DNA of 64,000 bases from contig JAPOWK010000117.1 in the NCBI GenBank assembly GCA_026707665.1, positions 16,901 to 80,900 on the forward strand, in the 5' to 3' direction. Position numbers and translations under genes: made by a program. The notes under the pieces are model-generated. The model saw only the letters and a program-made list of their open reading frames with translations, had not been told where the DNA came from and searched no databases. Positions 10,737 to 19,529 of the stretch are shown here, one piece after another (position 1 is the first letter of the stretch; each line of letters begins with the position of its first letter). This DNA comes from Chloroflexota bacterium. GTDB lineage: Bacteria > Chloroflexota > Anaerolineae > Aggregatilineales > Phototrophicaceae.

Positions 10737-11215
10737 GTTGCGGTGGCTGGGTAATCGCGCTCGAGCCAAGCCATGACTTTCCGCGGCAGCAGGCGCAACA
10801 GCAGGTCGCCTGAATCTTCTAATTCGGGATCGAGAACATATTTCTCGACATAGCGCGCTGTGATTCTTTTGAGCAAGGTCTCTGGGACTTCTGCTTCCAC
10901 CACATGGCCTTCAAAAATCACCGTCTCGTCGCCGCTGTTAAGATGAACGACAACGCGGTTGTCCCGCGCGATATTGCGCGCCTTGACCGAGCTTCGGTCT
11001 GTGCCGAAGTACAAGTTTCCTTCGACCCAGGCGCCCCAGACGGGAACGCTGTGAGGGCGGCCATCGCCACAAACGCTGCAGATCCAGTAATTGTGAGCGC
11101 TGTGCATCTGCTGATCGACCCAATCCCAAGTCAGCATAGCGTCTACGTCGCCCGGCATGACGCCGTAGTTCGGCATGTTGGGGCGTACGCGTCGCGCATT
11201 CGACGGCTGGATCAT
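10715..11215 (-). CDS. Pyridoxamine 5'-phosphate oxidase-like FMN-binding protein
   Basis: GDGRPHSVPVWGAWVEGNLYFGTDRSSVKARNIARDNRVVVHL split-barrel signature. Confidence 0.85.
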   Translation of the reverse strand: MIQPSNARRVRPNMPNYGVMPGDVDAMLTWDWVDQQMHSAHNYWICSVCGDGRPHSVPVWGAWVEGNLYFGTDRSSVKARNIARDNRVVVHLNSGDETVIFEGHVVEAEVPETLLKRITARYVEKYVLDPELEDSGDLLLRLLPRKVMAWLERDYPATATYWLFDV

Positions 11216-11243
11216 GATGTAGTAGCCAGAGCGAGGCAGATCG

Positions 11244-12368
11244 CTACTTGCTCATCGGCATGATGACGTGGACAAAGTCTTCGCGATTCTCCGGCTTGAG
11301 CACGCCGGGATTCTCCGGTCCGTTGCTCTGGAAGACGACGCGCTCTTCGTTGATGACACGCAGCACATCAATCAGGTAGCGGATGTTGAAGGAGATATCG
11401 AGCGGCTCGCCTTCGGCGGTGGCGTCCAGCATGCCCTCGCTGTCGCCGCGCTCGGCGCTCTTGCCGCCGATCAGGACTTCCGCCGGTTCGCCCGGATTCT
11501 GGGCTGGCTTGACTTGCAGATTGGCGCTGTTGGCGTTGTCGCGGGCGAAGATTTCCGCGCGCTGGCAGACTTGCAGCAAGTCGTCAGTGTACATCACCGT
11601 GGAAGTGACAAAGGAGCGCGGGATGATGGAGGCGAAGTCTGGGAAGCGCCCCTCCAACAGCTGTGACGAGACCAATACATTCGGCGCGAAGAAGGTGATG
11701 CTGTTGCGCTGAGTTGGCAACGAAACGCCGACCTCATGTTCGTCTTCGACGATGCGCGCCACTTCGCTCATCGTGCGCGCCGGCACGACCATGTCTTGCC
11801 TCTCGTCGAAGCTTTCGCCGATCTCGGCCGTGCGCACCGCCAGGCGGTAACCGTCGGCGGCGGCCATCGTCATCGTTTGCCCTTCAAGCTGGAGGTAAAC
11901 GCCGGTGAGAATCGGTCGGTTCTGCTCGCGCGCGGCGGCGAAGGCGGTCTGGTTAATCATCTCGCGCAAGGTTTCGCCCGGGACCTGCAGATCGGCGCTT
12001 TCATTGTGATTGACGGGCGGGAACTCATCGGCGTCGATGCCGCGGATGTTGGAGGTTTGTACGCCGCAACGCAGGTGCACGGTATGGGTAGCGGCATCCA
12101 GGCGCAGGTCTATACGTTCTGGCGATAAGCTGCCGACCAATTCGCTGAAGGTCCTGGCTGGCAGCGTGATGCTGCCGGCTTGCTCCACCCTGGCGCCAAT
12201 CCAAACGCTGATGCTCACTTCGAGGTTGGTGCCGGATATTTTCAAGCGCGAGTCTTCCGTCTCCAACAGGACGTTGGCGAGGACGGGCAAGGGCGGGTTA
12301 CTGTCAACCGCCTTGGTGACGATATTCAGGCTCCTCGCCAAGTTTTCTTGAAGCACGCTAACAATCAT
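11244..12368 (-). CDS. dnaN: DNA polymerase III subunit beta (sliding clamp)
   Basis: N-terminus MIVSVLQENLARSLNIVTKAVDSNPPLPVLANVLLET; LTGVYLQLEGQTMTMAAADGYRLAV; C-terminal HVIMPM. Confidence 0.95.
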   Translation of the reverse strand: MIVSVLQENLARSLNIVTKAVDSNPPLPVLANVLLETEDSRLKISGTNLEVSISVWIGARVEQAGSITLPARTFSELVGSLSPERIDLRLDAATHTVHLRCGVQTSNIRGIDADEFPPVNHNESADLQVPGETLREMINQTAFAAAREQNRPILTGVYLQLEGQTMTMAAADGYRLAVRTAEIGESFDERQDMVVPARTMSEVARIVEDEHEVGVSLPTQRNSITFFAPNVLVSSQLLEGRFPDFASIIPRSFVTSTVMYTDDLLQVCQRAEIFARDNANSANLQVKPAQNPGEPAEVLIGGKSAERGDSEGMLDATAEGEPLDISFNIRYLIDVLRVINEERVVFQSNGPENPGVLKPENREDFVHVIMPMSK

Positions 12369-12721
12369 GGTTGACCTCTGTATTCGGCTCGCGGCGCTGG
12401 CGTTCGCAACGCGTAAATCAGCCCGACGTTTTGTGTTTCGGATTCCCGCTTAGTATAGCCCAAGTTGGGGGCATTTCCTACTGCACGCTGAACTGAGGCG
12501 ATATGTATATTCGCCAATTCTGAAGCGGCAATCGTTTTATCGCCGAGAACTTCGAGAAAGTCGAGCGCGCTGTGAGGGCGAGCCTATGTGTTGCCTCGCT
12601 TCCTCTGCGATAAGGTCATGATCGTCGGTTTGCATTTGGTAGAGACAGAATCGAACCATCAAGTAGAGGACAGGCCGTAGAGCAATGCGGCGCAGCCTGA
12701 GGCTTGACAACCAGGCAGTGG

Positions 12722-13078
12722 TCAATCGTCCGCGGGCGTCACATCGGTGACATCGTCGCCCGATATCAGGATGGTTTCGGCGTCTTCGTCGATGTCTTCG
12801 GCGCGAACGATATCGAGTTTGAGTTTGGCGAAGAGCGCCGCCAACGCGCCCAGCGCCGCCAGCACCGGGCTGATCAGGGTGGCGACGCCGCCAACGACGA
12901 CGGCCGAGGTCAAGGGCACTTCGATCAGCACCTCGTTGTTGGCGTTGCGGATGATTAAGCGGCGGACGTTGCCTTCGGCCACCAAGGTTTTGACCCGGTC
13001 GACCAGCTCGTTGCCGGCTACTTCCATCTCCTCGACCCAGTCGCGCTGATTCTTCGGTTTCTGCGGCTCGTGATCCAT
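12722..13078 (-). CDS. DUF4342-like domain protein
   Basis: VKTLVAEGNVRRLIIRNANNEVLIEVPLTSAVVVGGVATLISPVLAALGALAAL. Confidence 0.75.
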   Translation of the reverse strand: MDHEPQKPKNQRDWVEEMEVAGNELVDRVKTLVAEGNVRRLIIRNANNEVLIEVPLTSAVVVGGVATLISPVLAALGALAALFAKLKLDIVRAEDIDEDAETILISGDDVTDVTPADD

Positions 13079-13150
13079 CTCTGTATCTCCATCACAAGGT
13101 CTCACTGCGAATACGCAGCGAGTTGCGGCAAGGTTGCGTCGCTTGCGCTG

Positions 13151-14122
13151 TTAGCGGAGAAGCTGATAGAGAAGGGCTTTCCAACGGGAGGCGTCCAACT
13201 CCCAGCAGATGGACGGCTGGTTCGCGGTCGACAGCAGTTGGCGCCAGACGGGCTGATTGCGCTCGTCGTCGGCTAGATTGAGCTTGTCCACCACGGTCAT
13301 GCCACGGGTCAACTCGCTGTCGCATTCGACATCGACATAGTGATGGCTGCTGGCGGTGCAGATCGTGGGATCAATCGCGACCGCCATCGCTACGCCATCA
13401 GGCAGGGAGATGCCTATCTCGCCGGTCTGAATCTCGTAGCCGCGCATGCCATTGATATTGCAGTCGATGGTGAAGTCGGCGTAAGGAGTTTTGATGCTTC
13501 GGACGAATTCGATGTCGTCAAGCGAGAGGACAAATTCGCCGATGCTGAATTCCCAGCCGACCATCTCGATCGGCAATCCGGAGCGAAATACGATCCGCGC
13601 CGCTTCCGGGTCGCACCAGATATTGTATTCGGCGGCGGGCGTGACATTGCCGTTGGTGCAGGCGGCGCCACCCATCACGACGCAGCGCGATACCAGCGGG
13701 ACGATATCCGGCGCTTTGGAGAGCGCCAGCGCCAGATTGGTTAGCGGACCCAGCGTCACGATGACGAGGTCTTCAGTGGAGCGGGCGGTTTCGATGATCG
13801 CGTCAATGGCGTGCATGTCACTGGCAGTGGCGCGCTGCGGTTGGTAACGGTCGCCCCAATCGCCCAAGCCATCGGCGCCGTGGAACCAGTCGGCGGAGAC
13901 ATATTCGCGCAGCATAGGACCGGCGGCGCCGGCGTGGACCGGAACATCGGTGTCGCAGAGTTCGGTGAAATAGAGCGAATTGACCAAGCCTTGCGGCAGC
14001 GGCACGTTACCGGCGACGACAGTGATCGCGCGGACATCGACATCGGCGCAGCGCAGCGCCATCAGAATCGCCACCGCGTCATCGGAGCCGGCGTCAGTGT
14101 CAATCAAGAAGGGGCGGGGCAC
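13151..14122 (-). CDS. Nucleoside hydrolase
   Basis: FLIDTDAGSDDAVAI Ca-binding motif; LGPLTNLALAL; GTG start at VPRPFLIDTD. Confidence 0.9.
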   Translation of the reverse strand: MPRPFLIDTDAGSDDAVAILMALRCADVDVRAITVVAGNVPLPQGLVNSLYFTELCDTDVPVHAGAAGPMLREYVSADWFHGADGLGDWGDRYQPQRATASDMHAIDAIIETARSTEDLVIVTLGPLTNLALALSKAPDIVPLVSRCVVMGGAACTNGNVTPAAEYNIWCDPEAARIVFRSGLPIEMVGWEFSIGEFVLSLDDIEFVRSIKTPYADFTIDCNINGMRGYEIQTGEIGISLPDGVAMAVAIDPTICTASSHHYVDVECDSELTRGMTVVDKLNLADDERNQPVWRQLLSTANQPSICWELDASRWKALLYQLLR

Positions 14123-14138
14123 GAGTCGTTCTCCTCGG

Positions 14139-15320
14139 TCAGGCGGTTTGCACAAGCTGCTCGACGGCAGCCCGCAGCCGCTCCAAGCCCGCCTCAAGGG
14201 TGGAGCGCGGGCAGCCGAAATTTAAGCGCACGAAGCCTTCGCCGGCGTCGCCGAAAAAGGTGCCGGGGCTGGGGGCGATGCCGGCGCTATCCTGGCAGAA
14301 CTCAATCAGATCGCCTTCAATCGGCAAATCGCGCATATCCATCCACAGCAGATAGGTCGAAGTCGGGACGGTGGTTTTGATCAGTGGCATGTGCTCGCGG
14401 ATATAGCGAATGGCGAAATCGCGATTGGCTTTAAGATAGACCAGCAGCTGCCGCAGCCATTCGTCGCCGCCGCTGTAGGCGCCGAAAGCCGCTTCGTAAC
14501 CCATGATGTTGACGTGCGCGCTGATGCTCTGCAGCGCCGCCGCCATCGTTTCGCGGATTTCCTTGTTCTGGGCGATCAAAACTGAACAAGCCAAGCCGGC
14601 GAGATTGTAGGTCTTGCTCGGCGCGATCATGGTCAGCGTATTTTGGGCGATTTCGTCGGACAAAGTGGCGATGGGGATGTGGTCGCCCTCGAGGATCAGA
14701 TCGGAGTGAATCTCGTCGGCGACGATCAATAGATTGTGATTCAGGCAGATTTCGCCGATGCGTTCCAGTTCTTCGCGCGAATACATGAAGCCGGCCGGGT
14801 TCTGCGGGTTGCATTGCAAGTGGATCGACGTTTGTGGATCGCGCGCGACCATCTCAAACTCGTCGTAGTCGTTTTCATAATGGAAGTGATGCGCGTCGTC
14901 AGCGACATACCCCATGTCAATGTTGCCAACGAACTTGCGATTGGCGCGGACTGCCTTGAAGAAGGAGCCGTAAACGGGCGTCTGAATCAGCACGGTATCG
15001 CCGGGCGCGCCAAAGCCGCTGCAGGTTGCGCAAAGCGCCAGTACCATGCCGGGCGAAAACAAGATATCGTCTGGGGTGAGGCGCCAATCGTAAAGCTGGC
15101 TCATCCGCTCGACGACGACCTCTTTGAGCTTCAGCGGGTCCAGGGTATAGCCGAAGACGCCGTGGCGTGCGCGCTCGATCATGGCGTCGATGGCCGACGG
15201 CGGCGAACGAAAGTCCATATCGGCGACCCACATCGGCAGGCAGCCGTCGGCGACCGCGCCCCATTTGGCGCTATGGTGCCTGGTGCGGTCGATGATGTCG
15301 TCGAAATCGAAGGCGGTCAT
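14139..15320 (-). CDS. MalY/PatB family PLP-dependent aminotransferase / C-S lyase
   Basis: WVADMDFRSPPSAIDAMIERA; CNPQNPAGFMYSREEL; MIAPSKTYNLAGLACSVLI. Confidence 0.92.
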   Translation of the reverse strand: MTAFDFDDIIDRTRHHSAKWGAVADGCLPMWVADMDFRSPPSAIDAMIERARHGVFGYTLDPLKLKEVVVERMSQLYDWRLTPDDILFSPGMVLALCATCSGFGAPGDTVLIQTPVYGSFFKAVRANRKFVGNIDMGYVADDAHHFHYENDYDEFEMVARDPQTSIHLQCNPQNPAGFMYSREELERIGEICLNHNLLIVADEIHSDLILEGDHIPIATLSDEIAQNTLTMIAPSKTYNLAGLACSVLIAQNKEIRETMAAALQSISAHVNIMGYEAAFGAYSGGDEWLRQLLVYLKANRDFAIRYIREHMPLIKTTVPTSTYLLWMDMRDLPIEGDLIEFCQDSAGIAPSPGTFFGDAGEGFVRLNFGCPRSTLEAGLERLRAAVEQLVQTA

Positions 15321-15481
15321 ATTCCAGCTTTCATCAGCGCTTGCGGAAATGCGCCTAGAAATATAACCGATTAGCAATGAGCTTGCACGGGCGCTTTTGC
15401 GCGCCGGCGACTCAATGTCTTTCGTCTTGTTGGTGGATCGCCTATTGGCTTCGCTGGCAAAGGCGGCGCCGCGAGAACTTA

Positions 15482-16081
15482 CTAGACAGTTTGCCGATTT
15501 CGCTCGAGCCGGGCGCTGAGAGCCTTGGCGTCGATTTCGCCGCCGCCAGCGACGGTGCCGCGCAGCGCGAAGACAGCGCGCGGATCGTCGTAGAAGAGCG
15601 AGACGGTGACAGCTTGGCCGTAGATTCCGCTGAGTAGCTCAGTCATGATGGCGCGGGTATCAGCGAAAACTTCCGGAGTATTCCGATAGTGCATGCGATC
15701 GAGGAAGCTGATCTTGGCCGAGCCAAAATCGAATACGATATCGCCGGGCGCTTCCGCTTCCAGCGCGAGCGCGGCCGCCAGCGCGCCCCGGAAGACGAGA
15801 CGCAGCGCGTCACTCAGCTCGTCCGGCAAGTCTCGTTTGCGAATGTAGTATAAGCCGATCTCGCCATCCGTGAGGTCGTAGGCGAGATCCGCTTCATCAG
15901 CGATCAGCACGATGCCGGGTCCCTCGGGCACGTGTTTGTAATCGATGACGTCAATCAGCATGCCTTCTAGCGTGTGATCCTGAATCCAACGCTGGAAGAT
16001 TGGCAGGATGTCGTCGGGCGCCAAGGTCGGCTGCTGTTTCAGGTTGAATTTGAGGCCGAGGCGGCGTGGTACTGTTGTCAT
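15482..16081 (-). CDS. Conserved hypothetical protein (199 aa)
   Basis: Intact ORF, consistent codon bias, no recognised family. Confidence 0.55.
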   Translation of the reverse strand: MTTVPRRLGLKFNLKQQPTLAPDDILPIFQRWIQDHTLEGMLIDVIDYKHVPEGPGIVLIADEADLAYDLTDGEIGLYYIRKRDLPDELSDALRLVFRGALAAALALEAEAPGDIVFDFGSAKISFLDRMHYRNTPEVFADTRAIMTELLSGIYGQAVTVSLFYDDPRAVFALRGTVAGGGEIDAKALSARLERNRQTV

Positions 16082-16098
16082 GGCGTCCTCGCGTTTTG

Positions 16099-16171
16099 AT
16101 TAGGGAGACCCACTGGGTCGCCCCTACGGTCTACATCTTTGGCGGGCGACCTGATAGGTCGCCCCTACAAG
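16099..16171. repeat. Intergenic palindromic repeat, family B (two units)
   Basis: GACCCACTGGGTCGCCCCTAC ... GGGCGACCTGATAGGTCGCCCCTAC. Confidence 0.8.
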
Positions 16172-16331
16172 TCTTCTTTGCTGGCGGGCGCGTTATGGTG
16201 TCGCTGCCAAACGCCTTGTCTATTGATGCCGATTTCACTCAGAATAGTCAGGAACAATACCTATCATTAGATCATACGGACGCAATCATTGTGAAAGTCG
16301 CCAGATTATCACAGATTACGTCAATTGTCGC

Positions 16332-16374
16332 ACCCCTTCCCTGATGCTTCGGGGAAGGGGCCGGGGGATGGGGT
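16332..16374. repeat. Intergenic hairpin repeat, family A
   Basis: CCCCTTCCCTGATGCTTCGGGGAAGGGGCCGGGGGATGGGG. Confidence 0.8.
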
Positions 16375-16382
16375 AGACTTTC

Positions 16383-18629
16383 CTAGCCTACAATCACGCC
16401 ATTGATGCGCTGTTCGGCTGTATGGACATTCTCGATGAAAAGCTGGGTTTCATCAATGATCTGATGAGCGTAGTCTTCGTTGATGCGCGTTGGCGTGCCT
16501 TCGTGCCGTTTGAACAGATAGCGGGCGAATTTGCCCTTGGCGAAGCGATCGTAAATCAATTCCGTGTCATAGAAGCGCGATCGGAATTCATCAACGATGG
16601 TGTCGTAGTCGTCGCCGACATCGAGATGTTTGGTGCGCACCAGCGCGCGCGCCGCCATGACCATCGCCTTATAGGCTTGCTCGTCCGCCAGCCGATAGTC
16701 GCCATCGTCCAGCGCCAGCAGCGCTTCGAATTGGGTCGATTCGGCTTTCGAGATTTCCATCGAAAAAAGCGAAACGACCTCGCCGGCGCATTCGCCGACG
16801 CCGATGTCATCAATGGTATAGACGCGCGAATCGCCCCAATCGCTGAAGTAGTCGGGACGTTCCTCAAAGCTGGGCAGCTTCATAAAGGGCTGCAGCATGG
16901 CTTTGATCTCTTTGCGGCCCAGAGCTTTGACCCAGGTTTGGAAGTTCTCGTCTTCGCCGCGTTCGGCGACATAGCGCTCGGTCAGCGCTTCAATGACATC
17001 GGGCACGCGCTTGGCCGGCACGGCGCCGACCGCCAAACCGTAGCTGCCGGCGTTCTGCTGCCATTGACCGCCGAGCACGACCTGGAAGTGCGGCAATTTG
17101 TGATTGCCGGAGCGGCGGCTGTTGCCGAAGAATCCGATATCGGCCACGTGATGCTGCCCGCAGGAGTTGAAGCAGCCGCTGACCTTGATCTTGAGCTCGC
17201 GCACGGGATCGGGCAGCAGGTTGATCTTTTCGATCAGACGCGTCCGCAGCTCGGCGGTCAAGCCGCGCGACGAGGCGATGCCGAGCTTGCAGGTGTCGGT
17301 GCCAGGGCAAGTCGTGATATCGACGATGGTCCCGGCGTTGGCATCGCCCAAGCCGATTTCGCAAAGATCGCGATAGATCGCCGGCAGATCGGAATCAGCC
17401 ACCCAGCGCAGGACGACATTCTGCTCAACCGAGAGACGTATGTTGTCGCCGACATAGCGGCGGGCGATATCGGCGAGTTGGAAACCTTGCAAGGCGGTGA
17501 AATCGCCGAGCGGCGTGTTCAGCGTGATGGTGCTGTAGCCGCTCTGCACCTGGCGGTAGACGTTGCTGCGATACCAGTCGTCGAAGCCCTCCGGCAGCGT
17601 CGCCCCGTTCAGCGCCATGCCCGCTTTGGCTGGCTCGTAGGTGAAATCGCTCAATGTCTCGATGTATGCCGTATGCCGGTCATCGTGCGGCACCGTTTTG
17701 AGTTCTTCTTCAACCTCGCGCCGAAACTCCTCAATGCCGAGCTTGGCGACCAGGAATTTGATGCGAGCACGGTTGCGATTCTTCTTCTCGCCAAGACGGG
17801 CGAAGACGCGCGCGACCGCTTGCGTCAGCGGCAGCAGCTCTTCTTCGGTGGCGAATTCCGCCAGCACCTTCGCCTGATGCGGCACTGTGCCCAGCCCACC
17901 ACCGACATACACGGTGAAGCCGCGGACGGTCTCGCCGTCGACTTCGCGCGATTGCGCCAGCAAGCCGAGGTCGTGCATCTTGACCAAGCCGCAGGCGTGA
18001 CCGGCGCAGCCCGAAAAGGCGACTTTGAATTTGCGGCCGAAGTCTTGCACATCATCGTGGTTGAGCAGGAAATGCGTCATGGCATCGGCGTAGGGGCTGA
18101 CATCAAAGACTTCATCATGGCAAACGCCGGCCAGCGTGCAAGCAGTGATGTTTCGTACCGAGTTGCCGCAGGCTTCCTGCGTGGTAATGCCGACAGCCGC
18201 CAGCCGCCGCATCAGGTCGGGCGTGTCGTCGATATGCACATAATGAAGCTGAATATCCTGGCGCGTGGTGATGTGCAGGATGCCGTCCGAATATTCGTCT
18301 GCCGTTTCCGAGAGCACTTCCAGCTGCTCGGCGGTCAATCCGCCATAAGGAATCTTGATGCGCTGCATGCCGGGCGCGTCCCAAAGGGTATCGGGACCCT
18401 TGACAACCTCGCCGGAGGGGTAAGCCAGATCACGGGTGCGCACGCCGTCATGTCTCTGTCCATTGTCGTAGCGCTGCCCATAGACGCCCTTACGAAGGCG
18501 CGCCTCGGCGAAGACTTTTTCGTCGAGCTTGCCTTGCTTGCGCAATTCCATTTGCGCTTCGTAAGTGTCGATAAGTTTGCCCCATTCCGCCGGGATCTCA
18601 TCCTTTAGAATCTCTTTCCAGGTCGTCAT
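16383..18629 (-). CDS. Ferredoxin-type nitrite/sulfite reductase with C-terminal helical (HEPN-like) extension
   Basis: Siroheme/4Fe-4S motifs TCPGTDTCKLGIASSRGL and KVSGCFNSCGQHHVADIGF; two-fold NIR/SIR repeat; about 110 aa extension after SRVYTIDDIGVGECAGEVV. Confidence 0.92.
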   Translation of the reverse strand: MTTWKEILKDEIPAEWGKLIDTYEAQMELRKQGKLDEKVFAEARLRKGVYGQRYDNGQRHDGVRTRDLAYPSGEVVKGPDTLWDAPGMQRIKIPYGGLTAEQLEVLSETADEYSDGILHITTRQDIQLHYVHIDDTPDLMRRLAAVGITTQEACGNSVRNITACTLAGVCHDEVFDVSPYADAMTHFLLNHDDVQDFGRKFKVAFSGCAGHACGLVKMHDLGLLAQSREVDGETVRGFTVYVGGGLGTVPHQAKVLAEFATEEELLPLTQAVARVFARLGEKKNRNRARIKFLVAKLGIEEFRREVEEELKTVPHDDRHTAYIETLSDFTYEPAKAGMALNGATLPEGFDDWYRSNVYRQVQSGYSTITLNTPLGDFTALQGFQLADIARRYVGDNIRLSVEQNVVLRWVADSDLPAIYRDLCEIGLGDANAGTIVDITTCPGTDTCKLGIASSRGLTAELRTRLIEKINLLPDPVRELKIKVSGCFNSCGQHHVADIGFFGNSRRSGNHKLPHFQVVLGGQWQQNAGSYGLAVGAVPAKRVPDVIEALTERYVAERGEDENFQTWVKALGRKEIKAMLQPFMKLPSFEERPDYFSDWGDSRVYTIDDIGVGECAGEVVSLFSMEISKAESTQFEALLALDDGDYRLADEQAYKAMVMAARALVRTKHLDVGDDYDTIVDEFRSRFYDTELIYDRFAKGKFARYLFKRHEGTPTRINEDYAHQIIDETQLFIENVHTAEQRINGVIVG

Positions 18630-18650
18630 GTCTGTTCCTTTCTCTGTTAC

Positions 18651-18693
18651 ACCCCATCCCCAGGCCCCTTCCCCAGCCAGCTAGGGAAGGGGA
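18651..18693. repeat. Hairpin repeat, family A, inside the cobA-SiR intergenic gap
   Basis: ACCCCATCCCCAGGCCCCTTCCCCAGCCAGCTAGGGAAGGGG. Confidence 0.8.
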
Positions 18694-18749
18694 GCGAAAT
18701 GCAGCGGACACAAGGTAAATTGCGTGGGCGGCGGTTTCTCCGCTCGCGT

Positions 18750-19529
18750 CTACAAAGCCATCAATACTTCTTTCTGCAACACGTCGAACCAGGCGACGCC
18801 CGCTTGACGCAGCCGCACGACATCGCCAACAACCGTGATTGCCGGCGGTTGAATGTGCTCTGCCCGCGCGATGCCCGCGATCGTGTCGAGCGTACCGATT
18901 CGTGTGCGCTGGCGCCGGGTTGCGCCCCATTCGATGACGGCGGCTGGCGTCTCGCCATCCAGGCCATGATTCTGCAATTGGCGCGTGATCTCGCAAAGCC
19001 GCATGACGCCCATCATGATGACGATGGTGCCGCCAATCTGCGCGAGTGCGGCGTAGTTGATGCTGCTCTCGGGTTTCGTCGGATCTTCATGTCCGGTAAT
19101 CACCGTGAATGAACTGCTGACGTGGCGGTGCGTCAAGGGAATGCCGGCGTATGCGGGAACCGCATTGACGCTCGATACGCCAGGTACAATCTCGAAGGGG
19201 ATGCCATGTTGGCGGCAAGCCAGCGCTTCCTCTCCGCCTCGGCCGAAGACGAGCGGGTCGCCCCCTTTGAGCCGGACGACATCGTAGCCTTGGAGCGCGC
19301 GGTCCAGCAAGATTGCGTTGATCTCTTCCTGCGCCAGGCGATGACGCTTTGGCTGTTTGCCCGCGTCAATCAGTTCGGCATCGGGGCGCGTCTCTTCCAG
19401 CAGTTCGAATGGTATCAGCCGATCGTAGACGACGACATCCGCGCGCCGCAAAAGTCGCAGACCCTTGACGGTAATCAAGTCACTATCGCCGGGACCAGCG
19501 CCGACCAGGTAGACCACCCCACTGCTCAT
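18750..19529 (-). CDS. cobA: Uroporphyrinogen-III C-methyltransferase
   Basis: VYLVGAGPGDSDLITVKGLRLLRRADVVVYDRL; VRLKGGDPLVFGRGGEEA. Confidence 0.95.
   Translation of the reverse strand: MSSGVVYLVGAGPGDSDLITVKGLRLLRRADVVVYDRLIPFELLEETRPDAELIDAGKQPKRHRLAQEEINAILLDRALQGYDVVRLKGGDPLVFGRGGEEALACRQHGIPFEIVPGVSSVNAVPAYAGIPLTHRHVSSSFTVITGHEDPTKPESSINYAALAQIGGTIVIMMGVMRLCEITRQLQNHGLDGETPAAVIEWGATRRQRTRIGTLDTIAGIARAEHIQPPAITVVGDVVRLRQAGVAWFDVLQKEVLMAL

Noticed and set aside
12380-12720. Replication origin next to dnaN
   Set aside because: No dnaA gene and no cluster of DnaA boxes (TTATCCACA-like) seen in the gap.
16422-18608. 728-aa plus-strand ORF antisense to the nitrite/sulfite reductase
   Set aside because: High-GC shadow ORF; the minus strand has clear siroheme/Fe-S motifs.
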